64,000 bases of DNA. Source: Cordylochernes scorpioides (lineage: Eukaryota; Arthropoda; Arachnida; Pseudoscorpiones; Chernetidae). The notes under the pieces were generated by a model, which was not told where the DNA came from, made no database searches, and saw only the letters and a program-made list of their open reading frames with translations. Of this stretch, positions 1 through 10,720 are shown in pieces; position 1 is the first letter of the stretch; each line of letters starts with the position of its first letter. A program made the position numbers and the translations under genes. The stretch spans positions 25,992,870 to 26,056,869 of the forward strand of contig CP092880.1 of the NCBI GenBank assembly GCA_030710605.1. The letters run 5' to 3'.

Positions 1-904
1 GAAAAGTGGGGCTTCCGCCACTTTCGGAGTCGGGATCGGACTCCATTGGTTCCTTTGGATTCTCCTCTCTTCCCTGTTCCATCTTTCTGTACAGACAGTG
101 GTCTATTTGCTTACTTGTACCTTGGCGTCCACTATCCTGTCGACTCTTCGTTACGGGGGAGTCTGTGATATCTTGGGACCTCTGGGACCAGTGTTACCTG
201 ATGCTCGACGAACCTCGATGTCAACTCTCCCGTGCAGTCGTGGTGGAAGGCGACACAGCTGGGCCAAAGGTGAAATAAACAAACAGAGATTCCACTAAAA
301 GCGTCTGACGTCAAGAAGGAATGGGATGAGGAGAGAGAGATTTTAGAGCAAGTGTTACCGTTGAGTTCCAAGCGAAGACTGACAATTCTAGGTCCTTGGT
401 TTAACACCATGACCTTGCTTCTTTCTGATTGGCTGACCTATTTAGGTGATTCTTTCCTAATTGGTGGGACTTTTTCACGTGGCCGTAGGCTATTGGTTGA
501 CCTACTTAGGTGATGTCTTCTGGCGGCTTTCTTTGATAGAAAATCCGTCCTGTCTTGGCCCGGAAATTGGGCGTCACTCTTAGATTTTATGGTTTCCTCG
601 ATATCAGATACGCCCTGTCCTGTCAGGAAGTATTGACTTGTAAATTATTTATAGTTGGGCTGGTTTTAAGCCTCTTTTGCTAGGCCTTGCTTCGACTTCT
701 GTCCTAAACCTGATTTGTTTTAACCTTAACTTTCTCCTGTCTCTCTCCATTCCTTCTATCTGTACAGTTGCAATACTTTATTAGATTCTTACGCGGTACA
801 GATTGATGTTAGTTGAGGTTTTCTATGTGCAGTACATAAGAAGTTATATACAGTCATGGGGTGGAACATGTGGTAGTGGATATTTAGACTATTTACAACA
901 ATTC
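1..904. other. Unassigned sequence, no gene seen
   Basis: Short open frames up to about 90 codons occur on both strands, but they overlap each other and show no domain, signal or repeat relation that I recognise. No copy of this stretch was noticed elsewhere in the window. It may be ordinary intergenic DNA or an old, unrecognised repeat. Confidence 0.4.
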
Positions 905-1165
905 CATGGTCTTAAATCATCACATATATGAAACTCGGTCGCATGGTACAGCCTGCTCCACGCTGACGAAAGCCAACAGCGCGAAACGCGTTCATGGATG
1001 GCTTTTCTTGATTTATCAATGGGTTGGCCAAATATCATGGAACAGGTTAAATCAATGTTTAGTTGATATCTGTTCCACTAGATGGCGCTCTGCCATCTAA
1101 AAAGCACATATGCTTTTGGTCAGGATATGCCTTCTTTATTTTTAATATATGAAACTATGTCAGGG
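905..1165 (+). repeat. Interspersed repeat with hammerhead-like head ('class 7' repeat)
   Basis: This unit recurs on the opposite strand at about 18500-18730 and 51225-51450. It contains the phrases TGGTTGGCCAAATATCA-like, AGATGGCGCTCTGCCATCT and GGTCAGGATATGCCTTC-like. The second half alone (from the GGCCAAATATCA phrase) recurs at 2130-2240, 6165-6290, 17545-17680, 34450-34590 and 42690-42810. The head carries a hammerhead-like motif. I infer a short non-autonomous retroelement or Penelope terminal fragment; no protein is encoded. Confidence 0.6.
957..997 (+). ncRNA. Hammerhead-ribozyme-like motif, class 7
   Basis: CTGACGA box, then a GC-rich hairpin region, GAAA, then the palindrome ACGCGT. 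Flanks CCACG and CATGG could form stem I with one mismatch. Stem II is weak here (AAGC/GCGC) but the copy at 18646-18688 has GCGC/GCGC. Core boxes are seen; folding and activity are inferred. Confidence 0.4.
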
Positions 1166-1284
1166 ATATCGTTAAAAACTTGTAAAATGGTTTCCAATAT
1201 ATTTGTGGATGATACCACCATTCTTTATTAAAAGGTAACTGTATAGGCACAAGGTAATAAGACCAAATTCAAATAAATAAGTAG

Positions 1285-1328
1285 TTTATGACGTTTCTGT
1301 AACAGTGTTGTTACCAACATCAGACAAA
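1285..1328 (-). ncRNA. Hammerhead-like motif, class 6 (decayed core)
   Basis: Minus strand reads CTGATGT, a GGTAACA/TGTTACA hairpin, GAAA and CGTC. The last core position of CTGATGA is T here. The neighbouring sequence at 1335-1365 repeats the TGTCTGATGATGGTAAC part in the other orientation, making an inverted pair. Confidence 0.35.
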
Positions 1329-1746
1329 AGTACTGAATCTGTCTGATGATGGTAACATGGTTATAGGATGTTAATAAAGTTAATTAAACAAATTAGAATT
1401 AAATATTTACAAAAACACATGTTATATATTTATAATTGTATGTAATTCTGATGCCATCAAAGCTTATGTCCATAGATAATCTAAAATACCCATTCCAAGA
1501 GTCTAGCATCATTATTACTATAAAAGGAAGATCGAAAAATTCCATATAACAGCGGTATGGTAGATTAAACTGGCGAAACCGCTTGGAGGGTTCACCACTG
1601 ATGAGCCAGGCCCTCACATTAATTTTTCCATTTCAGTAAGGTCGGTAGAAATTGTTTATTTTTAAAAAGAATCATACCCGTCTATAATATTTTGAATTAT
1701 AAAACACATGTATTATTTGACAGAGTTCATAAAATGTATATAGACA

Positions 1747-1898
1747 ATGTGGTAGATTATCGTAAATATTGAGGCTGCCTGGCCGGCATTCATATTTCTT
1801 GAAAATAAAGATACTTTGGCCAGTATATCTTTTTATTACCTCGATTAATAAGAGATTTACTGGCCGAAGTATCTTTATTTTCAAGAAATGTGGTAGAT
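1747..1898. mobile_element. Small insertion inside R, 11-bp TSD
   Basis: Compared with other R copies, about 130 extra bases lie between two copies of ATGTGGTAGAT (1747-1757 and about 1888-1898). The insert has inverted arms: TTTCTTGAAAATAAAGATAC on one side and its near-complement on the other, each next to a TGGCC phrase. The same TGGCCGAAGT..CTATTTT phrase follows the class 5 hammerhead motif near 11890 and 41530. I infer a head-to-head pair of truncated Penelope-like tails. Confidence 0.5.
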
Positions 1899-3204
1899 GT
1901 AAGAGAGTTAAATGATTTAGATCAGGGAACAGTCGATGTCTCACTTCGGTAAAGTTGAGTATGGTTGAGTGGAGATGTCTTCTGTGTGGATATATCTGAT
2001 ATAAAATCCTACCTGATTTCTTCCACATCATTGATTTAAACTTGAATTGAAGTTAATTGTTTTTGCTTGTAAATTCTTGTTGGGATCTAATATGCATATA
2101 ATAATCTGGCTTTTATTGATTTTTCAAGAAAATGGGTTGGCCAAATATCAGGGAACAGGTTAAATTGTTCGACTAGATGACGCTCTGCCATCTAAAAATC
2201 ACATGTGCTCGTGGTCAGGATATGCCTTCATTATTTTTAATATCAACACCTGACCTTTTTTCTATTGTTTTTTCATAAAATAATCTATTGAGCTTCTTGC
2301 TGATTTTCTTAGGATCCCAACTTGGTATATCATATTTCTTCTTATCACCATTATAGATTTCAACATCAGCAGAATTATACAGGTTCCATATTTGTTGTAT
2401 GAATAGTTTCTGTTACCCTTGGTACTTAATTCTTCCATGTTTTCTTTTTAAATATTTCCTTGTGTTTTAGATTGGTTGTCGTTGAGAATCTGATCTTCGA
2501 AATAAGTAAATTTCAACAAAATATCACAGATACTCTCATAATGTATCAATGTTTTCTTCTTCTTCAAAACTTGGTACTATGAATAAATATTTCTTTTGTA
2601 TTAAATACAGATTTTTAACTCTAATAATTCAATTAGACAAATTTAAAAATATATTTAGAGGAAAAGAAAATATATGAATATGATTAATAGTTTGAAATTG
2701 TATCTTTTTTTTACTAAAAACTATACCATTGTTGTTATACCAAGCCTATGAAATAAAAAAAAAAAATAAAACCATGGCTGAAAATGGTCTTAAATATCTC
2801 CATAATTTTCTTTTTACATAGGTATTAAGAATTTGTCTATTTAAGGAACGTCATTTTCCTCTTGGATTTCTACATTAGTGGTCACTTTTAAATAAATCTA
2901 TCAAATCTAGTTCTTAAGATCTTCGGTATTTTAAATATAATATTATCTGATTAATTTACATGGAATGATATCAAATCTATGAAGGAATTAATTTTCCATG
3001 ATATTTTGTCAAGGCGAATACAAATTTTATTGCAATTGGCTTTTACCTTATAGGTATGCCTATGTTTTATGAGAGACATTGCTAACAGTGTTGGAGGGAA
3101 AGCTCCGGGGAAAGAGATCGAGTGGAAGGAGATGACAGGGATACACAGACGATCTAAAACAATGGACTGGACGACACATCTACGTGGAGATGAAAAGGAT
3201 GGCG

Positions 3205-3925
3205 GAGGAAGTATGGAGAGACCATGTGGTTCACCCTCAGTAGAGGAAGGCATTGAAGGAGAGAGATATGGAGAGACCATGTGGCCCACCCTCAGTAGAG
3301 GAAGGAACTGGAGGAGTGAGATATAGAGAGGCCAGGTGGCCCACCCTCAGTAGAGGAAGGCATTGAAGGAGGGAGATATGGAGAGACCATGTGGTTCACC
3401 CTCAGTAGAGGAAGGCATTGAAGGAGAGAGATATGGAGAGACCATGTGGCCCTCCCTCAGTATAGGAAGGCATTGAAAGAGGGAGATATGGAGAGACAAT
3501 GTGGCCCACCCTCATTAGAGGAAGGAACTGAAGGAAGGAGATATAGAGAGACCATGTGGCCCACCCTCAGTAGAGGAAGGCATTGAAGGAGGGAGATATG
3601 GAGAGACCATGTGGCCCACCCTCAGTAGAGGAAGGAACTGGAGGAGGGAGATATAGAGAGGCCAGGTGGCCCACCCTCAGTAGAGGAAGGCATTGAAGGA
3701 GGGAGATATATAGAGACCATGTGGCCCACCCTCAGTAGAGGAAGGCATTGAATGAGGGAGATATGGAGAGACCATGTGGCTCACCTTCAGTAGAGGAAGG
3801 AACTGAAGGAGGGAGATATAGAGAGACCATGTGGCCCACCCTCAGTAGAGGAAGGCATTGAAGAAGGGAGATATGGAGAGACCATGTGGCCCTCCCTTAG
3901 TAGAAGAAGGCACTGAAGGAAGGAT
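3205..3925. repeat. Minisatellite, ~55-bp unit, about 13 copies
   Basis: The unit carries GGAGAGACCATGTGGCCCAC, CCTCAGTAGAGGAAGGCATT and GAAGGAGGGAGATAT in that order, with variants (CATT/AACTG, CATG/CAG). It adjoins the end of the inverted R copy. A short plus-strand frame runs into the array but has no other sign of coding. Confidence 0.9.
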
Positions 3926-4277
3926 ATTTTATGAGCGGGCCTATAACATCAGTTAGTTTTTAAACCTTGAAAAAAGTACCTCCAATATTTGTTTCAGACA
4001 CTGTCTGACATAAGTGTTAAGACCACTATATAAAAGCATGGTATCTGAACCAAAAGCCTAGAGCTATTCTGGAATGTGGGATGAACTGACAGGTAGCAAC
4101 CTATATTTCCAGTCTCAAAACTGGCTATACAAGGCTGCTTTTCTTCCAGGATGGTCTAAAGACCTTCGCAATGGTACTGCAAAGTGAAACTTAAACTGCC
4201 CAGAAACTAAAAGTAGGCAGTCGCAATCCTAAAGTTTGCTTCTCTTTCAACTCACTCCTTTCTGTAATAAAGTTGAA
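3926..4277. other. Non-coding, includes a Tigger-like remnant
   Basis: No gene seen. About 4160-4250 (GCAAAGTGAAACTTAAACTG region) matches the reverse complement of about 35240-35330, which sits just inside a pogo/Tigger-like terminal sequence. It is probably an internal fragment of the same DNA transposon family. Confidence 0.45.
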
Positions 4278-4451
4278 CAATAGAACATCCTTGAAAGGAC
4301 ACTCTTGCTATAGGACACCTCTCTACAAAGGACAGTTATCATCTGCAAAATTACCATTTTTCCTATTCAGTAACTCTCTGGTAAGAGGACATCTCTCTGT
4401 AAAGTCAATATGGCTCTGTAATTAGGTGTCCTTTACAGGGAGGTTCCACTG
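4278..4451. mobile_element. pogo/Tigger-like MITE, decayed
   Basis: Ends are CAATAGAACATCCTTGAAAG and, inverted, CAGTGGAACCTCCCTGTAAA. Reverse-complemented, the whole unit aligns by eye with the better preserved 157-bp element at 50747-50903, including the internal ATGGTAATTTTGC phrase. The flanking TA dinucleotides have mutated. Confidence 0.7.
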
Positions 4452-4456
4452 CATAT

Positions 4457-4615
4457 GTAAACAACAGTCACTGTCAAAATTTGAATGGTCGAATTATCGG
4501 AAGGGTTGATTTATCGATAGTGTCGAATTACCATTTGTTATTTGATAGGATGGAAGTCGGGACATCAAAACATGGTCGAATTATCGTAAATTGGCAAATT
4601 AATGAGGTTTTGCTG
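4457..4615. mobile_element. pogo/Tigger-like terminal fragment
   Basis: Reverse complement begins CAGCAAAACCTCATTAATTT and carries repeated ATAATTCGAC phrases. It matches the plus strand at 35014-35180, which begins CAGTATAACCTCATTAAT. TA follows the terminal CTG. Only one end of the element is visible here. Confidence 0.6.
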
Positions 4616-4619
4616 TATA

Positions 4620-4823
4620 TACAAGGTTGTCCCAAAAGTTCGTAAACACTTGTAAAAAATTGAAATACCAATGTTATTCGCTGTTATGTATAATGTCTTT
4701 GTATTATGCATAAAGTAATTGTATTATGTAGCATTATGTATTCGCCGTAATAATATTATTCACCAAGAAATATGAACAACAACATTTTAAGAAAAACACA
4801 AACTTCTGGGACAACCTTATATA
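4620..4823. mobile_element. mariner-like MITE
   Basis: Inverted ends ACAAGGTTGTCCCAAAAGTT and, at the far end, AACTTCTGGGACAACCTTAT, bordered by TATATA on both sides, which fits TA-targeting Tc1/mariner elements. About 200 bp, too short for a transposase. Confidence 0.7.
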
Positions 4824-5208
4824 TAGAGAAAGAGATTGTGCCAGGTGATTATAGGGCCTCAGACCATGTGCCAGTAATTATGGGTGGAGCTTATCTTGTT
4901 ATCATTCGGAGTAATTGGGTGCTTGGTTTCTTGTTGATGGGAACATCTGAGGTACATAAAGGTAGGACTTTGCCTCATTGTCAGTTAAAATTCAGCTGGG
5001 CTTAGTAGGACAGTCTTCATGTCTAGGGTAGCAAGAGTACAAGACTCTAGACATAAGGTCCTGCCCAGGGTCACCTCCCCGCCACACTGAGGCAGTTAAC
5101 AGAACTTGAGGAATAATTATGGCTTAATGCCTTAATGCTAGCATTGCTACAGTTTTGATGTAGCAGTACTATGATGTTAACCTACAAATAACTTGTTATA
5201 TACAGTAT
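4824..5208. other. Unassigned sequence before the gap
   Basis: No coding or repeat signal was recognised; a 77-codon frame at 4772-5005 overlaps the MITE end and is not convincing. Confidence 0.3.
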
Positions 5209-5308
5209 NNNNNNNNNNNNNNNNNNNNNNNNNNNNNNNNNNNNNNNNNNNNNNNNNNNNNNNNNNNNNNNNNNNNNNNNNNNNNNNNNNNNNNNNNNNN
5301 NNNNNNNN
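5209..5308. other. Assembly gap of exactly 100 N
   Basis: One hundred N. A round length is the usual placeholder for an unknown gap, so true spacing is unknown. The right edge enters partway into an R copy, so the gap probably hides the start of that copy. Confidence 0.99.
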
Positions 5309-5478
5309 AAAAAGATACAATTTCAAACTATTAAAGTAAATCAAATTTATATCCATTTTTCCTCTAAATATATTTTAAAATTTGTCTAATCGAAATATTA
5401 GATCAAAACATATATTTATTTTGTGCACAAAAGAAAGGAAATATTTATTTCAAAGTACCAAGTTTTGAAGAAGAAGAA

Positions 5479-6182
5479 AACATTGATAAACATGAGATTA
5501 TCTGTGATATTTTGTTGAAATTTACTGATTTAGAAGATCGGATTCTTCAGGACCACAAATCTAAAATACATGGAAATATTTAAAAAGAAAACGTGGAAGA
5601 ATTAATGATCATGGATAACAGAAACTATTCATACAGAAAAAATAATAAACCTGTATAGTTCTGATGATCTTGATCTAATCTATAATGGTGATAAGAAGAA
5701 TTAAGATATCTCAAGTCGGAATCCTTAGAAATTCAGCAAGAAGCTCAATAAATTATTATATGAAAAAGCAATAGAAAAAAAGGTCAGGTGTTGATATTGA
5801 AAATAAATGAAGACGTATCCTGACCACGACAACATTGATAAACATGAGATTATCTGTGATATTTTGTTGAAATTTACTGATTTAGAAGATCGGATTCTTC
5901 AGGACCACAAATCTAAAATACATGGAAATATTTAAAAAGAAAACGTGGAAGAATTAATGATCATGGATAACAGAAACTATTCATACAGAAAATAATGAAC
6001 CTGTATAGTTCTGATGATCTTGATCTAATCTATAATGGTGATAAGAAGAATTAAGATATCTCAAGTCGGAATCCTTAGAAATTCAGCAAGAAGCTCAATA
6101 AATTATTATATGAAAAAGCAATAGAAAAAAAGGTCAGGTGTTGATATTAAAAATAAATGAAGACGTATCCTGACCACGAGCA
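5479..6182 (+). repeat. 352-bp tandem duplication inside R copy 2
   Basis: The stretch beginning AACATTGATAAACATGAG at 5479 begins again at 5831. Both units end near GACGTATCCTGACCACGA. I see only about four differences between units. It lies just beyond the gap, so either a recent duplication or an assembly artefact is possible. Confidence 0.85.
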
Positions 6183-6919
6183 CATGTGATTTTTAGATGG
6201 TAGAGCGCCATCTAATGGAACAATTTAACCTGTTCCCTGATATTTGGCCAACCCATTTTCTAGATAAATCAATAAAAGCCAGATTATTATATGCATATAA
6301 GATTCCAACAAGAATTAACAAGTAAAAACAATCAACTTCAATTCAATTTTAAATCAATAATGTTGAAGAAATCAGGTAGGAATTTATATCAGATATATCC
6401 ACACAGAAGACAACTAAACCATACTCAACTTTACAGAAGTGAGACATCGTTTGTTCCCTGATCTAAATCATTTAACTTTTTACATCTACCACTTTGTCCA
6501 TATAAATTTTATGAACTATGTCGAATAATACATGTGTTTTTAAAATTCAAAACTATTATAGACGCGTATGATTCTTTTTAAATATAAACTATTTCTACTG
6601 CCCTTACTGCAATTTAAAAATTAATGACAAACCTGGCTCATTAGTGGTGAATCCTCTCAGCGGTTTCATCAGTTTAATCTACCATGCCGTTGTTATATTG
6701 CATTTTTCGATCTTCCTTTTATAGTGATACTGATGCTAGACACTTCGCAATGGGTATTTTAGATTATCTATGGACATAAGCTTTGACGACAGAAGAATTA
6801 CATACAATTATAAATATATAACATGTGTATTTGTAAATATTTAATTCGGAGTTCTAATTTGTTCAATTAACTTTATTAACATCCTTTAACCATGTTACCA
6901 TCATCAGACAGATTCAGTA

Positions 6920-6966
6920 CTTTTGTCTGATGATGGTAACAACGCTGTTACAGAAACGTCATAAAC
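6920..6966 (+). ncRNA. Hammerhead-ribozyme-like motif, class 6 (best core)
   Basis: CTGATGA at 6927-6933, hairpin arms TGGTAACA and TGTTACA around a 4-nt loop with one bulged G, GAAA, then CGTC. Flanking TTTTGT and ATAAA could form stem I (one G-U pair). ACGT would be a two-base-pair palindromic stem III, as in minimal hammerheads that act as dimers. Core boxes are complete; cleavage is inferred. Confidence 0.55.
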
Positions 6967-7110
6967 TAATTATTTATTTAGATTTGGTCTTCTTACCTTG
7001 TCTCTATACAGTTACCTTTTAATTAGTATGGTGGTATCATCCACAAATATATTGGAAACCATTTTACATGTTTTAACGATATTCCTGACATAGTTTCATA
7101 TATACCTTGA

Positions 7111-8640
7111 AGAAATGCGAATTGAATATAGAGGTTGTTAGATTTCTTGGGTTCTTTGATGAATTTGGTGTTTTGTGGCGCTGTTAGAACTGTTCCATTA
7201 ATTGGTTTGTAACAACAAAAATGTCTTTAATTATTTGTCTTAGCTCTGAAGTTTAAACTTTTTAAATTCAAATTAACAAGAATCTGGTAGAATAAATAAC
7301 TTACAAACCTCTTGAATGCCAAGGATAAAAAAGGGACTCGGTGACAATAGCAATCTGTTGAACATAAAGTCTGAATGCTAGGCTGCTGTGTGTAACAGAT
7401 GTTCCAGATGGAGAGACCCGCAGTGTGACTTCCCTGAAATCCGGCTCTAATAATGTCATTGTTGCAGGATCTAGATAGTGACTAGACAGTACTGGGACAT
7501 TGACAGTGGGTCGGTATTTAGTGCTTACACCCCTGTGGTGGCCACTGCGACGATTAGCCGCCCTAGACTATCCCGCTTTGGTCATTGGTCATTTCCACGC
7601 TGGGAAGGGGGTGGGGACCCTACTACTTCAACACTGTGTATTCACATAGCGTGGAATGATACTCAACTTCCCCTCCGATAGCTTGCTCGCTCCACTGACC
7701 TAGGACTAGGTACTGATTACTAGGCTGTTGGCTCTGGCGCAAAACTCCGACGGGAGGCCTCGCGTGTAGACGTAAGTCCGGCTTTCAGCGTTGTCAGTGT
7801 CCAACAGTGCTGTTTTCAGTCTCTAGTCCACTCCATTCTACTTTGTTGTCAATAGAAACTCTATAGCGAGCTGTCGGAATTGGGAAGTTGGGGTCAGGGG
7901 TGTAGCAATACATGATGGAGTGAGATAGTATAGTATACATCTAACCCCCTCTGTGTTATGTATCTAGATTTCACCTGGAGCCCTCACCATGTCTATTAAC
8001 ATTTAGGTAATTGTCTTTCTTTAAGGTCCCTTCTTATGTCACCAAGTCCTTTATTTATAACTTGGCATTCAGGCGGTATATAAATTATTAACTCCTTTGG
8101 AAAAGAGTAAATAAATGTTACTCTATATATTTGGAGGGCTTTCATTATCTTAAAATAGAATATTTGTGACAACAATGTTGGAGGGTGTGACTATAGTAAA
8201 TGAGCATCTAATTATTTCTTTAAATTCATTTCTATTCTTCTTTCTTATCTTCATTCAATCATATTAAGGTATCTAGGTTGTAGAGTTAACAGTCATCATT
8301 TTTTTTATTATCTCAAGTATACGTGGTACAGGTCATAATAATCATGGTGGGTAGAAGTTGGCGACTGCTTACAACCATCTGACTGGGTGAAATAGAATGC
8401 GTCTGCTTTTGTCATTAAGACTGGGATCACTACTCAGTGGCATGCCGACTTAGCTCCAATATGAAATGACCCCCTATGACATGAGGAATAGACACCATGT
8501 GCAGCTGCTCCTAACATAGTGTCAAACGCTGCTTCCTGTATCCCTAGATTAGGAGCTCTTACAGGGTACTATAACCCGGCAAGCTGAACCCAGGTTTTTT
8601 AGCGAGTTTTTACTGCTCTCCCCCTCCTCCTTTTCCATCA
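7111..8640. repeat. A block, copy 1 (non-coding segmental repeat)
   Basis: Nearly the same sequence recurs at 18731-20240 and 51450-52905, with a tail at 35790-36075. Landmarks are TGACTAGACAGTACTGGGAC, CACCCCTGTGGTGGCCACTG and AGCCCTCACCATGTCTA. A 67-codon frame at 7478-7681 is present in all copies, but the third copy has an internal frame change, so coding constraint is unlikely. An ~80-bp stretch near 8310-8390 (TATACGTGGTACAGG to GCGACTGCTTACAA) is absent from the 19-kb copy. Confidence 0.75.
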
Positions 8641-8752
8641 AGGCTTGGGAACAGCAAATGCAGAGTTAGAATAAATATAAATTATCATTTATTTTTAATC
8701 ATTCCATATAAATAACCTAATAATCTTGTTTTATTATAATGAAGTTAAGCTT

Positions 8753-8796
8753 ACCATGTACATGTTTCAAGCTGTTTGCCCTCATCTGCCTAGTGT
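8753..8796 (-). ncRNA. Hammerhead-like motif, class 9
   Basis: Minus strand: CAGATGA, GGGC/GCUU hairpin around AAACA, GAAA, then CATGTA with the ACATGT palindrome. The second core base is A instead of U. Flanks CTAGG and CATGG can pair at four of five positions. Plausible but degenerate. Confidence 0.35.
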
Positions 8797-9256
8797 AAGC
8801 TGTACCTCAACGACAAAATCTGATTTGCTGAAGGCTTGCACCATATATCGAAATGAATATCAAATATTCTATGATTCTTAATAATTACAGATTGGATAGA
8901 TACCCTTTCTTTATTAACCACAAGAAGCTATTCCACATAAGCATTCAGGCTGTTGGCCCTCATCTGTGTGCTGCAAGCTCTATTACAATGACCAAATGAA
9001 CTGATATTTGAGGATTTCTGATTAATTAAAGAATTTGTATTCATATCCGTGAAGGTGTGAAAACGCCAAGGTATATAAAAAGATTACAGAATTGACAGTT
9101 TTTAGGACCAGGTTAAAAATTAAAAAAAAAAAGGCAACTCCTCATTCTGCAATTAAAGGTTTTTGATGGCTTGCGGCATCTCTCTGAATAAATATATAAA
9201 CTAAACATAATTCAAGAATAGGCCCAAAATATTTGTATTTTGTTAATGAAATCCAA

Positions 9257-9300
9257 TCATGTACGCGTTTCAATCTATAGACCCTCATTTGCCCGATAGA
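9257..9300 (-). ncRNA. Hammerhead-like motif, class 9 (second copy)
   Basis: Minus strand: AAATGA, GGTC/GATT hairpin around TATA, GAAA, CGCGTACATGA. The 5' box has lost CTG. A homologous motif with further changes lies at about 39050-39100. Confidence 0.3.
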
Positions 9301-9309
9301 AACTAAAGT

Positions 9310-9520
9310 CGGACCTGTCTGCTCTCTGAATAAGTCCATACAGTCTACCAGCCTGTGAGAAACAACTGATCACACATGTTACATCAGGCACATGTGCTCC
9401 CTCAACTGAAGCTTTAAACTCACAGCACTCAACGTGAGGCTTAGGAAACAGTCTGTTGAGTTAAGAGGAATACCTTGGGCAGGACCATTTATATTGTCAC
9501 ATAGAAAATTAGGAAAGACA
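9310..9520. repeat. Repeated segment (CCCTCAACTGAAGC unit)
   Basis: Recurs at about 11340-11545 and 41010-41190. Landmarks are CTACCAGCCTGTGAG, TGCTCCCTCAACTGAAGC and GGGCAGGACCATTTATATTG. On the minus strand the 11.4-kb copy reads NGPAQGIPLNRLFPKPH in a short frame; I do not recognise it. Confidence 0.55.
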
Positions 9521-10720
9521 AAGGGTACCAAGCTTGTAGAGCATGTTGATGGTATCTCTGTTGGGGATGATTAGAACTCATCAATGGATGAGCCAAATAA
9601 TTCAATAATATAGCTTGGTGTTGCAGGTTGAGAATTGTACTTAGTACATAGTGGGAAAACCTGGCAACCATTCTGGAAAGTCATTGTCTGTAGATGACCA
9701 GACTTAAGTCTTGAAATCAAAGACTGTTGTTCTCTTGGGAGGACAGAACCGGTGCTTGTCCCTCCTGCTCTGTACGAGTCATGTGCAGCATTAGATTTCC
9801 ATTACTGTATGCATTGGGTTTTGATGGTATGGAGGAGGTCTCTTTCGTCTAGTTGGGTGGTAGATTCTCTGGCTTCAGGTAGGCCAAGAGTTCCAGCCTT
9901 TGCCAGAGAGTCTGCCAGCTCAGAACCAGGAATTCCAAAATGAACTGGAAGCCATTGCACTGTGACAGAGTGTTGACTGGGAGTCAGTTTACAGATTTAG
10001 AATGATATAAAGAAGAGGTTCTTGACTGAAGAAGCAGCTTTGACGGGTATAAATGGCTGCTCTTGAGTCGGAGTAGATTATTATATTGCTTGGCGAGTTG
10101 ATGTTGATGTCTTTTAGAGGCGTATCTATTGCAGATAGTTCTGATTTATAAACTGAAAGGTGTCTAGGGTGGGAAAGGGACATTTTTTCCAGGATCTTTG
10201 TAGATGGAAATTCCACTGCCAGACAGTCCAGTTTCAAGTTGGCTACTGTCAGTGTAAATTGTGATGTCGAAGAGGGAGCTATTTTCCTCAATGATTTGGA
10301 GGCCAAGAGCTTTAAGTAATTCTGGCTGAGTTTCATGTTTTTGGGGATTGGCTGGCAGATGAGGAAAACAGATGAGTTTGTTGCGAGTTCTGTGTGGGGG
10401 ATAGAAAGTTTGTGTTTGGGATTGATTAAGAGGTCTGAAAGGTTAAAGTTGTGAGATATGTTGAGAGGAGTAGGGCGTTCGAGTCTTCGATTTGGGACCC
10501 GATATTTAATAAAATTTACTGTAAGGTGTTCTTTTGGGTACTTAATCTTTTTAAATATGAATTTTGAGGAAACATGTTTCTCCTGAGGTGCAGAGGAAGA
10601 AGCTTGGATTCAAGTTCAGCAATGTGATTTATGCAGGATCCTTGGAATTTATCAGGCAAGGTCTTATTACCCGCAAATTGAGAAATATTTATGGTGCCAA
10701 ACCTAAAAATTTGAGAATGT
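9521..10720 (-). pseudogene. LINE fragment, RT connection to RNase H end
   Basis: Read on the minus strand, 10336-9989 includes HLSVYKSELSAIDT and NIIIYSDSRAA, which resemble the middle of the RNase H domain of I-superfamily and related LINEs (an acidic residue followed by SRAA). Downstream frames near 9930-9850 correspond to the GIPGNELADSLAK block seen in the sister copy at 39413-39601. Frames are broken by many stops. The upstream endonuclease and reverse transcriptase are missing, so it is a 5'-truncated copy, the usual LINE outcome. The element belongs to a block paralogous to 39170-40360, so it may have been copied with its surroundings rather than inserted twice. Family assignment within LINEs is uncertain. 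Confidence 0.65.

Larger units (their letters stand above)
1166..3060 (-). repeat. R-family repeat, copy 1 (inverted)
   Basis: Reverse-complement copy of the unidentified ~2-kb family also seen at 5309-7110, 12060-18500 (split by gypsy), 33575-34845 and 41700-43620. Order in family orientation: a start near TATAGGCGTACCTAT, AT-rich middle, two stretches with protein-like reading, then a hammerhead-like tail. In this copy, minus-strand positions around 2268-2430 read without a stop for over 50 codons and include WNLYNSADVEIYNGDKKK. Another frame starts MMWKKSGRILYQIYPHRRHL near 2031. I recognise no known family. The copy is broken by frameshifts and a small insertion at 1758-1887. Confidence 0.6.
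5309..7110 (+). repeat. R-family repeat, copy 2
   Basis: Plus-orientation copy, cut at its start by the gap. It shares with the other copies the TTTAGAAGATCGGATTCTT phrase, the GTATAATTCTG-like phrase, the TATCAGATATATCCACACAG phrase and the CGGTTTCATCAGTTTAATC phrase. It ends in a class 6 hammerhead-like motif. It contains a 352-bp internal tandem duplication. Frames are broken by several stops, so it cannot encode a working protein. Confidence 0.65.
8641..9350. repeat. B block, copy 1, with hammerhead-like motifs
   Basis: Paralogous to 36076-36245 plus 38637-39120, where a hAT element splits it. No protein is encoded. Minus-strand motifs at 8753-8796, 8934-8972 and 9257-9300 share an ATGAGGG box, a short hairpin, GAAA-like and GTACATG-like sequence. 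This copy shows the unoccupied hAT target near 8830 (GCTTGCAC). Confidence 0.65.

Noticed and set aside
3205-3925. Repeat-rich coding exon (frame 3069-3326)
   Set aside because: The frame covers only the first units, has no domain and is explained by a GA-rich minisatellite lacking stops by composition.
7478-7681. Conserved 67-codon gene present three times (also 19111 and 51841)
   Set aside because: Copies come with long non-coding flanks of equal similarity, and one copy has an internal frame change, so there is no sign of protein-level constraint.
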